Assembly: GCA_903900805.1 (NCBI GenBank)
Contig: CAIUOP010000055.1
Coordinates: 1-64,000 of the forward strand
DNA length: 64,000 nucleotides
DNA from: an uncultured beta proteobacterium
GTDB lineage: Bacteria; Pseudomonadota; Gammaproteobacteria; Burkholderiales; Burkholderiaceae
Direction of reading: 5' to 3'
Below are positions 39,492 through 47,994 of this stretch, one piece after another. The notes beneath the pieces are model-generated. The model saw nothing but the letters and a program-made list of their open reading frames with translations. It had not been told where the DNA came from and ran no database searches. Numbering within the stretch: the first letter of the stretch is position 1; each line of letters begins with the position of its first letter. Made by a program: the position numbers and the translations under genes.

Positions 39492-40784
39492 TTACCTCGC
39501 TACCGGTAACTCATCCCACTGAGTGGTGTAGTTTGGCGACTTATTACCTGCTCTCATTTGCCACTCTTGTTTTGTGCTATTAGTTCCTGCCGCTGCTGAT
39601 CTGAGCACTGCATTACCAAAACGAGTGTTAATACTGTCCATCGCTTTCATGAGATGTACTGATTTACCTTTAGTCTCGACATCCTCGAACAGGGATTGCT
39701 GCATTGTTGGCTTATCACTAATGAGGTTGAGAATGACGCCTGCTTTCTTGTAACGAAAGTTTGGTTTATAAATTTGCTTGAGGCCTGCAAGGGCTGCATT
39801 AGTTAATGTCAGCGTGTTATCACTTGGGTCTGGCAGTGGAATTGTGATGCTCTGATGATACTGTGGCTCATATTGCTTAAACGGATTCGTTTGAATAAAT
39901 ACGATGAGCGCGCCCGTAGTACTGTTTTGGGCTCTGAGCTTCTCTGCTGCGCGCGCTACATGGGTAGCCACCGATTGGGCAAGCTCTGCCTGACTTGTAA
40001 CTAACTTACCAAAGCTGCGCGATGCAATGATTTGCTGCTTAGCTGGCGCTACTTCCTCAAGCTCTAAGCAAGAGGTCCCGCGCAGTTCATAACAAAGGCG
40101 CTCCATCACAACGCCAAACTGCTGGCGCATCCCTTGTGGTGAAGCTTGCAAAAGATCAAACACACTATGGATATTTTGGGCTTTGAGTTTTTTGGCAATC
40201 TGCCTACCAATGCCCCATACCTCACCAACTTGCGTCTCGCTCATCCATTGATAGAGCTCTGGTTTGGTCATGGCGTTTACATCACATACCCCTGCGAACT
40301 GTTTGTGTTTTTTAGCTAAGTGATTGGCTAATTTCGCTAAGGTCTTGCTCGCACCAATACCAACGCAGACTGGCAGACCAGTGGTGTCTTTGACCTGCTG
40401 CTTGATTTTTTTTCCTAACTCGATCGTGTCTTGATATTGTTTTAAGACAGTCTCGATTTGCAAAAAGCTCTCATCGATGCTGTAAACCTCGAGATTTGGT
40501 GTGAAGGCTTTTAGTACTTGCACTACGCGGCTACTCATATCGCCATATAGGGTGTAGTTTGAGGAGTAAGCCTGAATGCCGTGCTTTCTGGCTAGGTCTT
40601 GCATCTGAAACCAAGGCGTACCCATCTTCACGCCAAGCGCTTTGACTTCGGCGCTACGCGCCACTGCACAACCATCATTATTGGAGAGCACTACCATTGG
40701 TACTTCTTCTAACTTGGGCTGGAACACGCGCTCACAAGAAACATAAAAGTTATTGACATCAACGAGTGCAAAAAGGGGGTTCAT
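39492..40784 (-). CDS. umuC: DNA polymerase V catalytic subunit UmuC (Y-family)
   Basis: 430 residues. Y-family polymerase: [19 protein letters not shown] at the N-terminus (catalytic aspartate), [12 protein letters not shown] with the DE pair, [20 protein letters not shown] and [13 protein letters not shown]. The C-terminal domain follows the umuC rather than dinB pattern. It performs error-prone synthesis past lesions with UmuD'. It overlaps umuD by 4 nt and is under the SOS box upstream of umuD. Confidence 0.94.
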   Translation of the reverse strand: MNPLFALVDVNNFYVSCERVFQPKLEEVPMVVLSNNDGCAVARSAEVKALGVKMGTPWFQMQDLARKHGIQAYSSNYTLYGDMSSRVVQVLKAFTPNLEVYSIDESFLQIETVLKQYQDTIELGKKIKQQVKDTTGLPVCVGIGASKTLAKLANHLAKKHKQFAGVCDVNAMTKPELYQWMSETQVGEVWGIGRQIAKKLKAQNIHSVFDLLQASPQGMRQQFGVVMERLCYELRGTSCLELEEVAPAKQQIIASRSFGKLVTSQAELAQSVATHVARAAEKLRAQNSTTGALIVFIQTNPFKQYEPQYHQSITIPLPDPSDNTLTLTNAALAGLKQIYKPNFRYKKAGVILNLISDKPTMQQSLFEDVETKGKSVHLMKAMDSINTRFGNAVLRSAAAGTNSTKQEWQMRAGNKSPNYTTQWDELPVAR

Positions 40785-41284
40785 GACTTTGCCTCCTTGT
40801 TATATCTGCTACTCGCATTACTGTACTTGCGCACTACCCCAACAACGACGCCCCAGATTTGCAACTCACTACCTTCATTAAAGGTGATGGATTGATAGTT
40901 AGGGTTTTCTGCTTGGAGTTCAATACGGCCGCGTAATTGATATAGGCGCTTGATGGTGTACTCGCTATCGACTACCGCTACCACGATGTCTTTGTGTTTT
41001 GGCTTGAGGGCTTTATCAACCACCACCTTGTCACCATCACAAATACCTGCGCCCAGCATCGAATCCCCTTTCACGGTGAACATGAAAGTGGCCGGCTTGT
41101 TCTGAACTAGGTAATGGTTCAGGTCTAAGCCATCCTCAGCGTAATCTGCCGCTGGACTTGGGAATCCCGCTGAAATCCGATGACTCAGGAGCCTTGTCTC
41201 ATAGGCAGCAAAATAAGCCCCCAAGGCTTTTGGGCTCTGGGTGAGACTGACTTTGGCGAGGTTCATTTTCTGGGTCATAGTCAT
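40781..41284 (-). CDS. umuD: UmuD, LexA-like self-cleaving subunit of polymerase V
   Basis: 167 residues in the open frame. The cleavage region [11 protein letters not shown] is almost that of E. coli, with Ala39-Gly40 at the scissile bond, catalytic Ser75 (GDSM) and Lys112 (YTIKRL). RecA-stimulated cleavage gives UmuD'. Met7 (41266) is a possible start as the first Met has no ribosome site and lies only 5 nt after the SOS box. umuC overlaps the end. Confidence 0.92.
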   Translation of the reverse strand: MTMTQKMNLAKVSLTQSPKALGAYFAAYETRLLSHRISAGFPSPAADYAEDGLDLNHYLVQNKPATFMFTVKGDSMLGAGICDGDKVVVDKALKPKHKDIVVAVVDSEYTIKRLYQLRGRIELQAENPNYQSITFNEGSELQIWGVVVGVVRKYSNASSRYNKEAKS

Positions 41285-41289
41285 TAATA

Positions 41290-41309
41290 TACTGTATGTT
41301 TATACAGTA
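41290..41309. promoter_or_regulatory. LexA (SOS) box of umuDC
   Basis: TACTGTATGTTTATACAGTA: CTGT-N8-ACAG core with flanking TA on both sides, essentially the E. coli consensus. It sits 5 nt before the umuD frame and also faces the divergent dehydrogenase gene. Confidence 0.88.
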
Positions 41310-41429
41310 TATGTAAAAACCGTAAAAATGAGGCTATTTTTGTTGTTTTGAGGCCTTTAGGGGATCAGGGATTGCATAATGGGTCATAGATCTGCCGATG
41401 CAGTCACATATAAAAACAGTAGGAGATAC

Positions 41430-42497
41430 ATGAAGACGTACAAGATAGCGTCCATTCCGGGTGACGGAATTGGCAAGGAAGTCATTCCTGAGTGCGAAAA
41501 GGTATTAACTGCCCTGAGCAAAAAACATCCTGAAGTTGCCTTTGATTTTGAGCGCTTTGATTGGGGTGGCGACTACTATCGCAAACACGGCATCATGATG
41601 CCCGACGATGGCCTGGAACCTTTACGCCCTAAAGATGCCATCTTGTTCGGTTCGGCTGGTGATCCTCATATTGCTGATCACATTACTTTGTGGGGCTTGC
41701 GTCTCAAAATCTGCCAAGGCTTTGATCAGTACGCAAACGTGCGCCCCACTCGCATTCTTCCTGGTATTGAAACACCGCTGCGTAATTGCAAGCCTGGTCA
41801 ACTCGATTGGGTGATTGTGCGTGAGAACTCCGAAGGCGAATACTCTGGTGTAGGTGGCAGAGCGCATCAAGGCCATCCAATTGAAGTAGCTTCCGATATG
41901 AGCATCATGACTCGCGTTGGGGTTGAGCGTGTACAGCGCTTTGCTTTTAAGTTAGCGCAGTCACGTCCTCGCAAGCATCTGACCGTCATTACTAAATCGA
42001 ATGCCCAGCGTCATGGCATGGTGATGTGGGATGAAATCGCTAATATCGTTGCTAAAGATTTTCCGGATGTCACCTGGGATAAAGAACTAGTTGATGCTGC
42101 AACAGCGCGTATGGTCAATCGCCCTGAGTCTTTGGATACTATTGTGGCCACCAACTTGCATGCAGATGTGCTGAGCGATTTAGCAGCTGCACTCGCAGGC
42201 AGTCTAGGTATTGCACCGACTGCTAATCTTGATCCGGAGCGCCGCTACCCATCTATGTTTGAGCCCATTCATGGTTCTGCGTTTGACATCATGGGCAAAG
42301 GCCTTGCCAATCCCATTGGCACTTTCTGGTCGGCAGTAATGATGCTCGACTTCCTAGGTGAAAAAGCCCTTGGCGCTAAATTAATGGCTGCGATTGAAAA
42401 AGTCACGGCCAATCCAAAGTTACACACTCGTGATCTGGGCGGTAGCGCTATGATGAGCGATGTGACCAATGCAGTGATTGAGGAGATTTCTAAATGA
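41430..42497 (+). CDS. Tartrate dehydrogenase-like beta-decarboxylating dehydrogenase
   Basis: 355 residues from the ATG at 41430 (MKTYKIASIPGDGIGKEV), which has AGGAG 5 nt upstream; the frame from 41379 lacks a ribosome site. Isocitrate/isopropylmalate dehydrogenase family: RENSEGEYSGVGGRAHQG (substrate loop), ITKSNAQRHGMVMW, and EPIHGSAFDIMGKGLANPIG. The loop form fits tartrate dehydrogenase/decarboxylase (TtuC/YeaU) better than LeuB. It is coupled to the next gene, a Bug binding protein, through an ATGA overlap, which suggests import and use of tartrate or D-malate. Confidence 0.85.
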   Translation: MKTYKIASIPGDGIGKEVIPECEKVLTALSKKHPEVAFDFERFDWGGDYYRKHGIMMPDDGLEPLRPKDAILFGSAGDPHIADHITLWGLRLKICQGFDQYANVRPTRILPGIETPLRNCKPGQLDWVIVRENSEGEYSGVGGRAHQGHPIEVASDMSIMTRVGVERVQRFAFKLAQSRPRKHLTVITKSNAQRHGMVMWDEIANIVAKDFPDVTWDKELVDAATARMVNRPESLDTIVATNLHADVLSDLAAALAGSLGIAPTANLDPERRYPSMFEPIHGSAFDIMGKGLANPIGTFWSAVMMLDFLGEKALGAKLMAAIEKVTANPKLHTRDLGGSAMMSDVTNAVIEEISK

Positions 42498-43456
42498 AGC
42501 GATTTAAATTAATAAGTGCTTTACTGAGTGCCTGTTTGCTTTCCTTTGGTTTGCTATCGGGGGCTAGCGCTCAACCGTTTCCAGACAGAACGATTCAGTA
42601 CATCATTCCCTTCCCTGCTGCGGGTGAGTCTGATTTAGTAGCACGTTACCAAGCGGACATCTCTGCTCGAAAGTTTAATCAGCCCATGGTGGTGATGAAT
42701 CGTGCTGGTGCTGGCGGTGCTTTGGTATGGAGTGCTCTCAATACCTATCCTGCTGACGGCACTACCGTAGTGGGTATCAATATTCCGCATACGATCTTGC
42801 AACCTTTACAAGAAGGTATTCAGTACAAAACTGAAGATATTAATGCGATCTACTACTACCACTTCACTCCAGATGCTTTGATGGTTTCTGCCGATAGCCC
42901 CTACAAGACCTATCAAGAATTCATTGCGGCTGCCAAGAAAGATCCAGGCAAGATGTCTTTAGCTGGTTCAGCACAGTTCTCCGCTAACCATATGGCAGTA
43001 GAGCGCTTAAATAAATTGGCTGGTGTCAAAATCAATTACGTTCCTTTCAAAGGTACCGGTGATTTAATTACTGCCTTGATTGGGATGCACGTAGATGGCG
43101 CCATGGGATACCTGCCATTAGCGATTCAGCAAAAAGGTAAGGTACGTACGCTGGCCATTGCTACTGAGAAACGTAACCCTGCCCTCCCAGACGTGCCAAC
43201 CTTTAAAGAATTAGGCCTGAACTGGGTAGACGGCGCGTATCGTGGTGTTGCTGTACCTAAAGCTACGCCGCTGGTACTACAGCAAAAGCTGTCTGACTAC
43301 TTTGCCAAACTCAACGCTGACCCTGAAACTAAAAAGAAACTAGAAGACTCCGGATTTGTGATTGTGGATGTTCCTTTGGCAAAAATGCCAGCCTTTATGA
43401 AAGAGAAAATTCCTCAAGCCATGGAAGATGCAAAGAATGCAGGGATGATTAAGTAA
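42494..43456 (+). CDS. Bug-type substrate-binding protein coupled to the tartrate dehydrogenase-like gene
   Basis: 320 residues. Signal peptide ending GASAQ, then PFPDRTIQYIIPFPAAGESD, the Bug opening with an unusual AAGESD in place of PGGxxD. Its ATG overlaps the dehydrogenase stop. It probably binds the hydroxy-dicarboxylate oxidised by that enzyme. A strong terminator follows. Confidence 0.84.
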   Translation: MKRFKLISALLSACLLSFGLLSGASAQPFPDRTIQYIIPFPAAGESDLVARYQADISARKFNQPMVVMNRAGAGGALVWSALNTYPADGTTVVGINIPHTILQPLQEGIQYKTEDINAIYYYHFTPDALMVSADSPYKTYQEFIAAAKKDPGKMSLAGSAQFSANHMAVERLNKLAGVKINYVPFKGTGDLITALIGMHVDGAMGYLPLAIQQKGKVRTLAIATEKRNPALPDVPTFKELGLNWVDGAYRGVAVPKATPLVLQQKLSDYFAKLNADPETKKKLEDSGFVIVDVPLAKMPAFMKEKIPQAMEDAKNAGMIK

Positions 43457-43486
43457 GGCTTTCTGAACTGTTCTTTTGCTTCAAAT

Positions 43487-43514
43487 AAAAAACCACCGGT
43501 CTCGGTGGTTTTTT
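43487..43514. terminator. Bidirectional rho-independent terminator
   Basis: AAAAAACCACCG, GTCT loop, CGGTGGTTTTTT: 12-bp perfect arms with A and T runs on either side. It serves the Bug gene on the plus strand and, 34 nt past its stop, the TPR protein gene on the minus strand. Confidence 0.9.
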
Positions 43515-43547
43515 ATTGGGTATGCCAGAACAACGAGAAGTTTTATG

Positions 43548-44360
43548 CTAAACGTCACTCATAAAATCGCCGCCGCCATCATCCCAAGAGCTCGCACCAC
43601 CATCATCCCAAGAACCTGCATCCCGTACACCAAAATTAGGATCTGTAGATGCGGGTCCGCCGACTTGATTCATATTGGGATTCGCATTTGGATGATTATT
43701 ATCGTGACCACCCATGAGATTACTCGCCAATGCTTGGCCAGCATACATACCAGCACCTAAAGCCGCACCAGTTGCAAGACTGCCCATTAAGCCACCACCC
43801 ATACCGCCGGCTGCTGGTGCTCCAGGGTAGCCGGGACCGCCAGGGTAAGCAGTAGGACCGCCTGGAGTACCAGGGTAACCAGCGCCTGGTGCGTTATAGA
43901 CTTGCACCGCCTCAGCCTTACGACGTCTCATCACAATAATGATGCCTACTACCAAGATAGCGATCAAACCCCAGAAGATAGGATTACTAAAGATTGATGA
44001 TGTGCTCGCAACAGAATTGCCTGAACTATTGGCGAGTTGTACCTGAAGTTTTTGCACAGATTCTGGTTGAGCAAAAGGCAAACCTGGTGCAAGATTTTGT
44101 GCCGTCACGAAATGATTGCGCGCTACATCTAACTTACCCTCTTTGAGGTAAAGCTCAGCCGCAACATAGTGCGCCTTTGCACTGTTAGGATGATTTTGCA
44201 GAACTTCTTTCATCATGATATCAGCCTTAGCCAACTGCCCAGATTGCACAGCTTTATATACCTCTGGCAAAGTTGCTTCAGCAAATGCTGCATTGCTAGT
44301 AAGCAGTAATGCCGCAGCGAATACACCAACTAATAGATTAAGTACTTTACGAATGTTCAT
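43548..44360 (-). CDS. TPR-containing membrane protein with glycine/proline-rich tail
   Basis: 270 residues with AAGGAG before the ATG. Signal peptide (1-27, ending AAFA), TPR-like helices (about 30-95, with AKAHYVAAELYLKEGKLDVA), a membrane helix (about 128-145) followed by RRRK, then a Gly/Pro/Tyr-rich stretch and a C-terminal repeat WDDGGASSWDDGG. The layout puts the TPR part in the periplasm and the flexible tail inside. Function unknown. The glycine-rich, tryptophan-ended tail resembles those of small membrane proteins with TPM-like context, but I cannot assign it. Confidence 0.7.
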   Translation of the reverse strand: MNIRKVLNLLVGVFAAALLLTSNAAFAEATLPEVYKAVQSGQLAKADIMMKEVLQNHPNSAKAHYVAAELYLKEGKLDVARNHFVTAQNLAPGLPFAQPESVQKLQVQLANSSGNSVASTSSIFSNPIFWGLIAILVVGIIIVMRRRKAEAVQVYNAPGAGYPGTPGGPTAYPGGPGYPGAPAAGGMGGGLMGSLATGAALGAGMYAGQALASNLMGGHDNNHPNANPNMNQVGGPASTDPNFGVRDAGSWDDGGASSWDDGGGDFMSDV

Positions 44361-44472
44361 CAGAACTCCTTGTAGGATATTTCACTGCGATTTTTGATTA
44401 TCGCTAGTTTAGGTATTTTTGCTATTCCCTAACTATATTGGGGCTTTTAGGGGGAATTCAAGAGCTAACAGC

Positions 44473-47400
44473 CTAGCCAATTTGATGCATCTTACCTTCT
44501 GATGAGATCAAATATGCCTTATTGGGTTTGTCTTTACGAATACGTGTGAGCTCAGTCTGATAGCCCTGCAACTGCTTGCGGTATTTTTCATATTTCTCGC
44601 TACCCAGCTCTGGGATGGTGAGCTTGTAATCAATGATGGCCAGATGGTCATCTAACTCGACTAAGCGATCCATGCGGTAACTCTTGCCTTCTTCGCTAGT
44701 AATATCGAGCTCATTCCAAGCTTGGATCCATTGCCCTGAAGTGAGGTAGCGCTTCAATTCTGGCGCTTCTAATACTGCTTTGGTTCGGACAATCAGTTTT
44801 TGAGCATGCGCTTGATCTACGCCTAGCCAATTCATCACCTCTTGCTCACTTGGCATGGGGGGTTTGGCTGGGTTGTTTGAGTCTGCAGTCAAGAACTCAA
44901 GAAGCTTGTGAAAGTTCGTACCTTCTTCCAAGATTTCTGGATCGGGCTCTTCTTTTGCCTGCTCTAAGGACTTTGCTGCAAGCTCCTTGGCTAGCGCTCC
45001 ACTCTCAATTTTCAAAATTGAGTCTTGGTAACCTGTCTTTGCTTGATCCCATGCAATCTCAAAGTGATCGATCGTAAATGGCATGCTGCCTAACTCTACC
45101 TTGATCCCATCCTGTTTTTGGGGGGCATCCTCAAGACCAAGAGTATGGATATCTAAAATTGCTATCCCTGCAGCTTGGGCCCTGCCATACCAAGAGCGCT
45201 CATTAATTCCTGTTTTTGTTCTGCTTTGAACACCGCTAAGCCATAAGCCCTGCTTAGCTCTGGTCATTGCAACGTAGAGTAAGTTCCAATTTTCATTCTG
45301 ACTGACTTCATTTTCTTTTTTGAAAATAGCTCCACGCTCACCAGTCAGTGTCTTAGCAGTGTACAAAGAAAGATGACTTGGGCTAGCAAGTTCTGGAGAC
45401 CAATCTAGCAGAACGCCTCGGTGTGGCGCCCGCCATTCAGTGTTATTGGCATCGAGCATGATGACAAACGGTGACTCTAATCCTTTGGCCCCATGAATCG
45501 TCATTAAGCGTACGCGCTTATGCCGATCTTCCTCTGACATCTCGGCCTGCTCATCTACCTCACCAATATCTTCGTTACCATCAGCTTGCGCCTCTACATC
45601 ACCCTCATCCGGCGTTTCATCATCATCTCCACGACGCATCGCATTCATATCATCAATGAAACGGCTCAGACTTGGATAGCGCCCACCATCTTGATTTAAG
45701 GCGAGCTCTAAAAAGGCATCTAAATTTGCCAAGACTTGCGCACGTGCAAGGTTTTGAGCAGCGATGGCATAACTCACCCGCAAATTACTCTCGTGATAAA
45801 TCAAATCTAGTAAGTCATGGACTGGCAGCGCCTCACCTAAAACACGCCAATGCTCTAAATACCTTGCTGCCCTCTGAATCTGTCGGTCTTGACTGGCTTG
45901 TAAGGCGTCCCACCAAGAGTGATAACCCTCATTACCAGCAATACTCATACCGAGCGCTTGCATCTGCGCTTCAGCAAAACCAAAGATCGGACTGCGTAGC
46001 ACCTGAGCCAAGGGTAAATCATGTCTTGGAGAAACTAAGACTGTCAGTAAGGCAATCAGATCATCAATCTCTAATGTATTGAGAAGACCACCTAAGCGTG
46101 AGCTGTCATAAGCTAGACCTGCTTCTCGTAAAGCTCTCTCAAATTGCGGTAAATATTGACGGCGTTTGACCAATAAAATGAAATCACTTGCTCTCGCAGG
46201 ACGCCAATACTCCTTACCATCTTTTTTATCCATCACTTGACGTGTTGCAATCACATGATGAATCAAGCGACTAACTTGCCCGCCCTCTTCATAGCGCTGT
46301 TGCACATCAATCGTTTGGCTTGCATCTTTGATTGCATTATCAAAGGCGGTTCCCGTTCGCTCTGGTTGCACCTTCTCAATCCGCTCAATGAGCGGCAGCA
46401 ATTGCGCTTCACCCTCTGCCGCATAACCCTCTACTGGAAGGCCTTCTAACGTGGGCTTCCAGGCTGTTGTTTGCTTGGTGTATTGATAACCCTCAGGCAA
46501 AGTGCTCGCTAAGAACACATCATTCACCGCATTGTTAATAGCAGGCGCATTTCGTCGTGTCTTGTTTTGCGACAAAGGCTCAGCATTTAACTTATTCACT
46601 AGAAAATTCCTGGCACTATCAAATAGTCTTGGGTCAGCGCGTCGAAAACGATAAATCGATTGTTTTGGGTCACCTACAATAAAAACGCTTGGCATAGAAC
46701 CATCATCACCATAGCCATCTAACCAGGAGCGTAATATCTGCCATTGCAATGGATTGGTATCTTGAAACTCGTCAATCAGAATATGTTTGTACTTAGCATC
46801 TAAACGGGCCTGTAAGTAGGCCGCATTGGCTGAGCTTGTCATTAATTGACTCACGCCGATTTCTAAATCATCGAAGTCGCGTACCCGCATAGACTCTTTA
46901 GCTTTTTCCATATGACTTAGCATCGCTTGGCTCATGGCAAACCAAGTCATATTGAGTTCATGCATGAGATGCTCGCCTTGCCAGGCAAACAGGGCTTCAT
47001 AGGCTTGCACCCAATCATTACGAATGGCAGTAATTTGCGCAGGATCGCCGCCCGTTTTATTAAGATACTTGAGTATCGGAGCAGAAGTTTTTTCAATATC
47101 AGCCAATGGTGTTCGGGTTTGCGTCAAAAAATACGTTTCAAACCTATCAGCTATATCCATAATGGATCTACCGGCAGCATGATGCGCCATCACCTCCTCA
47201 AGATAAGGAGCTTTGCTAATTTGAGTTGGCGTGCCATTACTAAAGCACTTATAGAGTGCTGCTAGATTTTCTTTAGTTTCGGGGCGCTCCCAAAAAATTT
47301 GCAGTGGGTTTTGTTGGTTTAAGTATGGCAAAACCTGATCTAAATATTGAATTGCTTCGATGCCTTTTGTCTTACAAGCCTCTTGGAAAAATGTCCATGC

Positions 47401-47994
47401 ACCTCTTTGCTTAAAGAGACTGTAATTACCCATCAAGAACTTTTGAGTTTCACTCGCACCAAACTCTGCTAACAGTACGTCATAATGTTTTTTGAGATTC
47501 TCAGACAAATCGCCCCACCAGTCTTGCATACACTCTTCTTGCAGGCGCTTAGCATCTTCTCGAAGATTAAAGCCTGGCTGGACCTCTGCAGATACAGGTG
47601 CTGCGCCCAGCAAGCGTCCAAACCAACCGTGGAAGGTATCAATGACGATGGCCTGTGGACTTGATAAGACTTTGATATACAGAGCTCGCGCTTGGGGTAG
47701 CAAGCTCTTGGCCTCATCTTTTGTCAAACCTCTGATATGCAACTCATGTATGAGCGTATCGTCATCAGCAGTAGAAAATTCTTCTAGCAAGCCATAAAGA
47801 CGATCGCGCATTTCTTGTGCAGCTTTACGCGTAAAAGTAAGGGCTAAGATTTCTTGTGGTTTTGTACCGGCTAACAATAGTCTAATCATGCGAGCTACTA
47901 ATAACCAAGTCTTACCACTGCCTGCGCAAGCAGAAACAATTACCGACCTTTCAGGATTGCAGGCTAAAGGGTAATCGAACTCTTCGCTCACCAC
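44473..47994 (-). CDS. UvrD/RecB-type helicase-nuclease, AddA-like
   Basis: 1173 residues. Superfamily 1 helicase: Walker A SACAGSGKTWLLVARMIRLL near residue 21, motif II HILIDEFQDTNPLQWQILRS, motif III IVGDPKQSIYRFRRAD, and RLMTIHGAKGLESPFVIMLD. The C-terminus ends with a PD-(D/E)XK nuclease core (MDRLVELDDHLAIIDYKLT). With the AddB-like partner upstream it should resect double-strand breaks before RecA loading. The frame begins GTG GTG, overlapping the partner stop by 7 nt; the exact start is uncertain. Confidence 0.88.
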   Translation of the reverse strand: MVSEEFDYPLACNPERSVIVSACAGSGKTWLLVARMIRLLLAGTKPQEILALTFTRKAAQEMRDRLYGLLEEFSTADDDTLIHELHIRGLTKDEAKSLLPQARALYIKVLSSPQAIVIDTFHGWFGRLLGAAPVSAEVQPGFNLREDAKRLQEECMQDWWGDLSENLKKHYDVLLAEFGASETQKFLMGNYSLFKQRGAWTFFQEACKTKGIEAIQYLDQVLPYLNQQNPLQIFWERPETKENLAALYKCFSNGTPTQISKAPYLEEVMAHHAAGRSIMDIADRFETYFLTQTRTPLADIEKTSAPILKYLNKTGGDPAQITAIRNDWVQAYEALFAWQGEHLMHELNMTWFAMSQAMLSHMEKAKESMRVRDFDDLEIGVSQLMTSSANAAYLQARLDAKYKHILIDEFQDTNPLQWQILRSWLDGYGDDGSMPSVFIVGDPKQSIYRFRRADPRLFDSARNFLVNKLNAEPLSQNKTRRNAPAINNAVNDVFLASTLPEGYQYTKQTTAWKPTLEGLPVEGYAAEGEAQLLPLIERIEKVQPERTGTAFDNAIKDASQTIDVQQRYEEGGQVSRLIHHVIATRQVMDKKDGKEYWRPARASDFILLVKRRQYLPQFERALREAGLAYDSSRLGGLLNTLEIDDLIALLTVLVSPRHDLPLAQVLRSPIFGFAEAQMQALGMSIAGNEGYHSWWDALQASQDRQIQRAARYLEHWRVLGEALPVHDLLDLIYHESNLRVSYAIAAQNLARAQVLANLDAFLELALNQDGGRYPSLSRFIDDMNAMRRGDDDETPDEGDVEAQADGNEDIGEVDEQAEMSEEDRHKRVRLMTIHGAKGLESPFVIMLDANNTEWRAPHRGVLLDWSPELASPSHLSLYTAKTLTGERGAIFKKENEVSQNENWNLLYVAMTRAKQGLWLSGVQSRTKTGINERSWYGRAQAAGIAILDIHTLGLEDAPQKQDGIKVELGSMPFTIDHFEIAWDQAKTGYQDSILKIESGALAKELAAKSLEQAKEEPDPEILEEGTNFHKLLEFLTADSNNPAKPPMPSEQEVMNWLGVDQAHAQKLIVRTKAVLEAPELKRYLTSGQWIQAWNELDITSEEGKSYRMDRLVELDDHLAIIDYKLTIPELGSEKYEKYRKQLQGYQTELTRIRKDKPNKAYLISSEGKMHQIG

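Noticed and set aside
45672-46082. 136-codon ORF antisense to the AddA-like gene
   Set aside because: Composition (His, Arg, Leu rich) and lack of any motif mark it as a shadow of the helicase gene.
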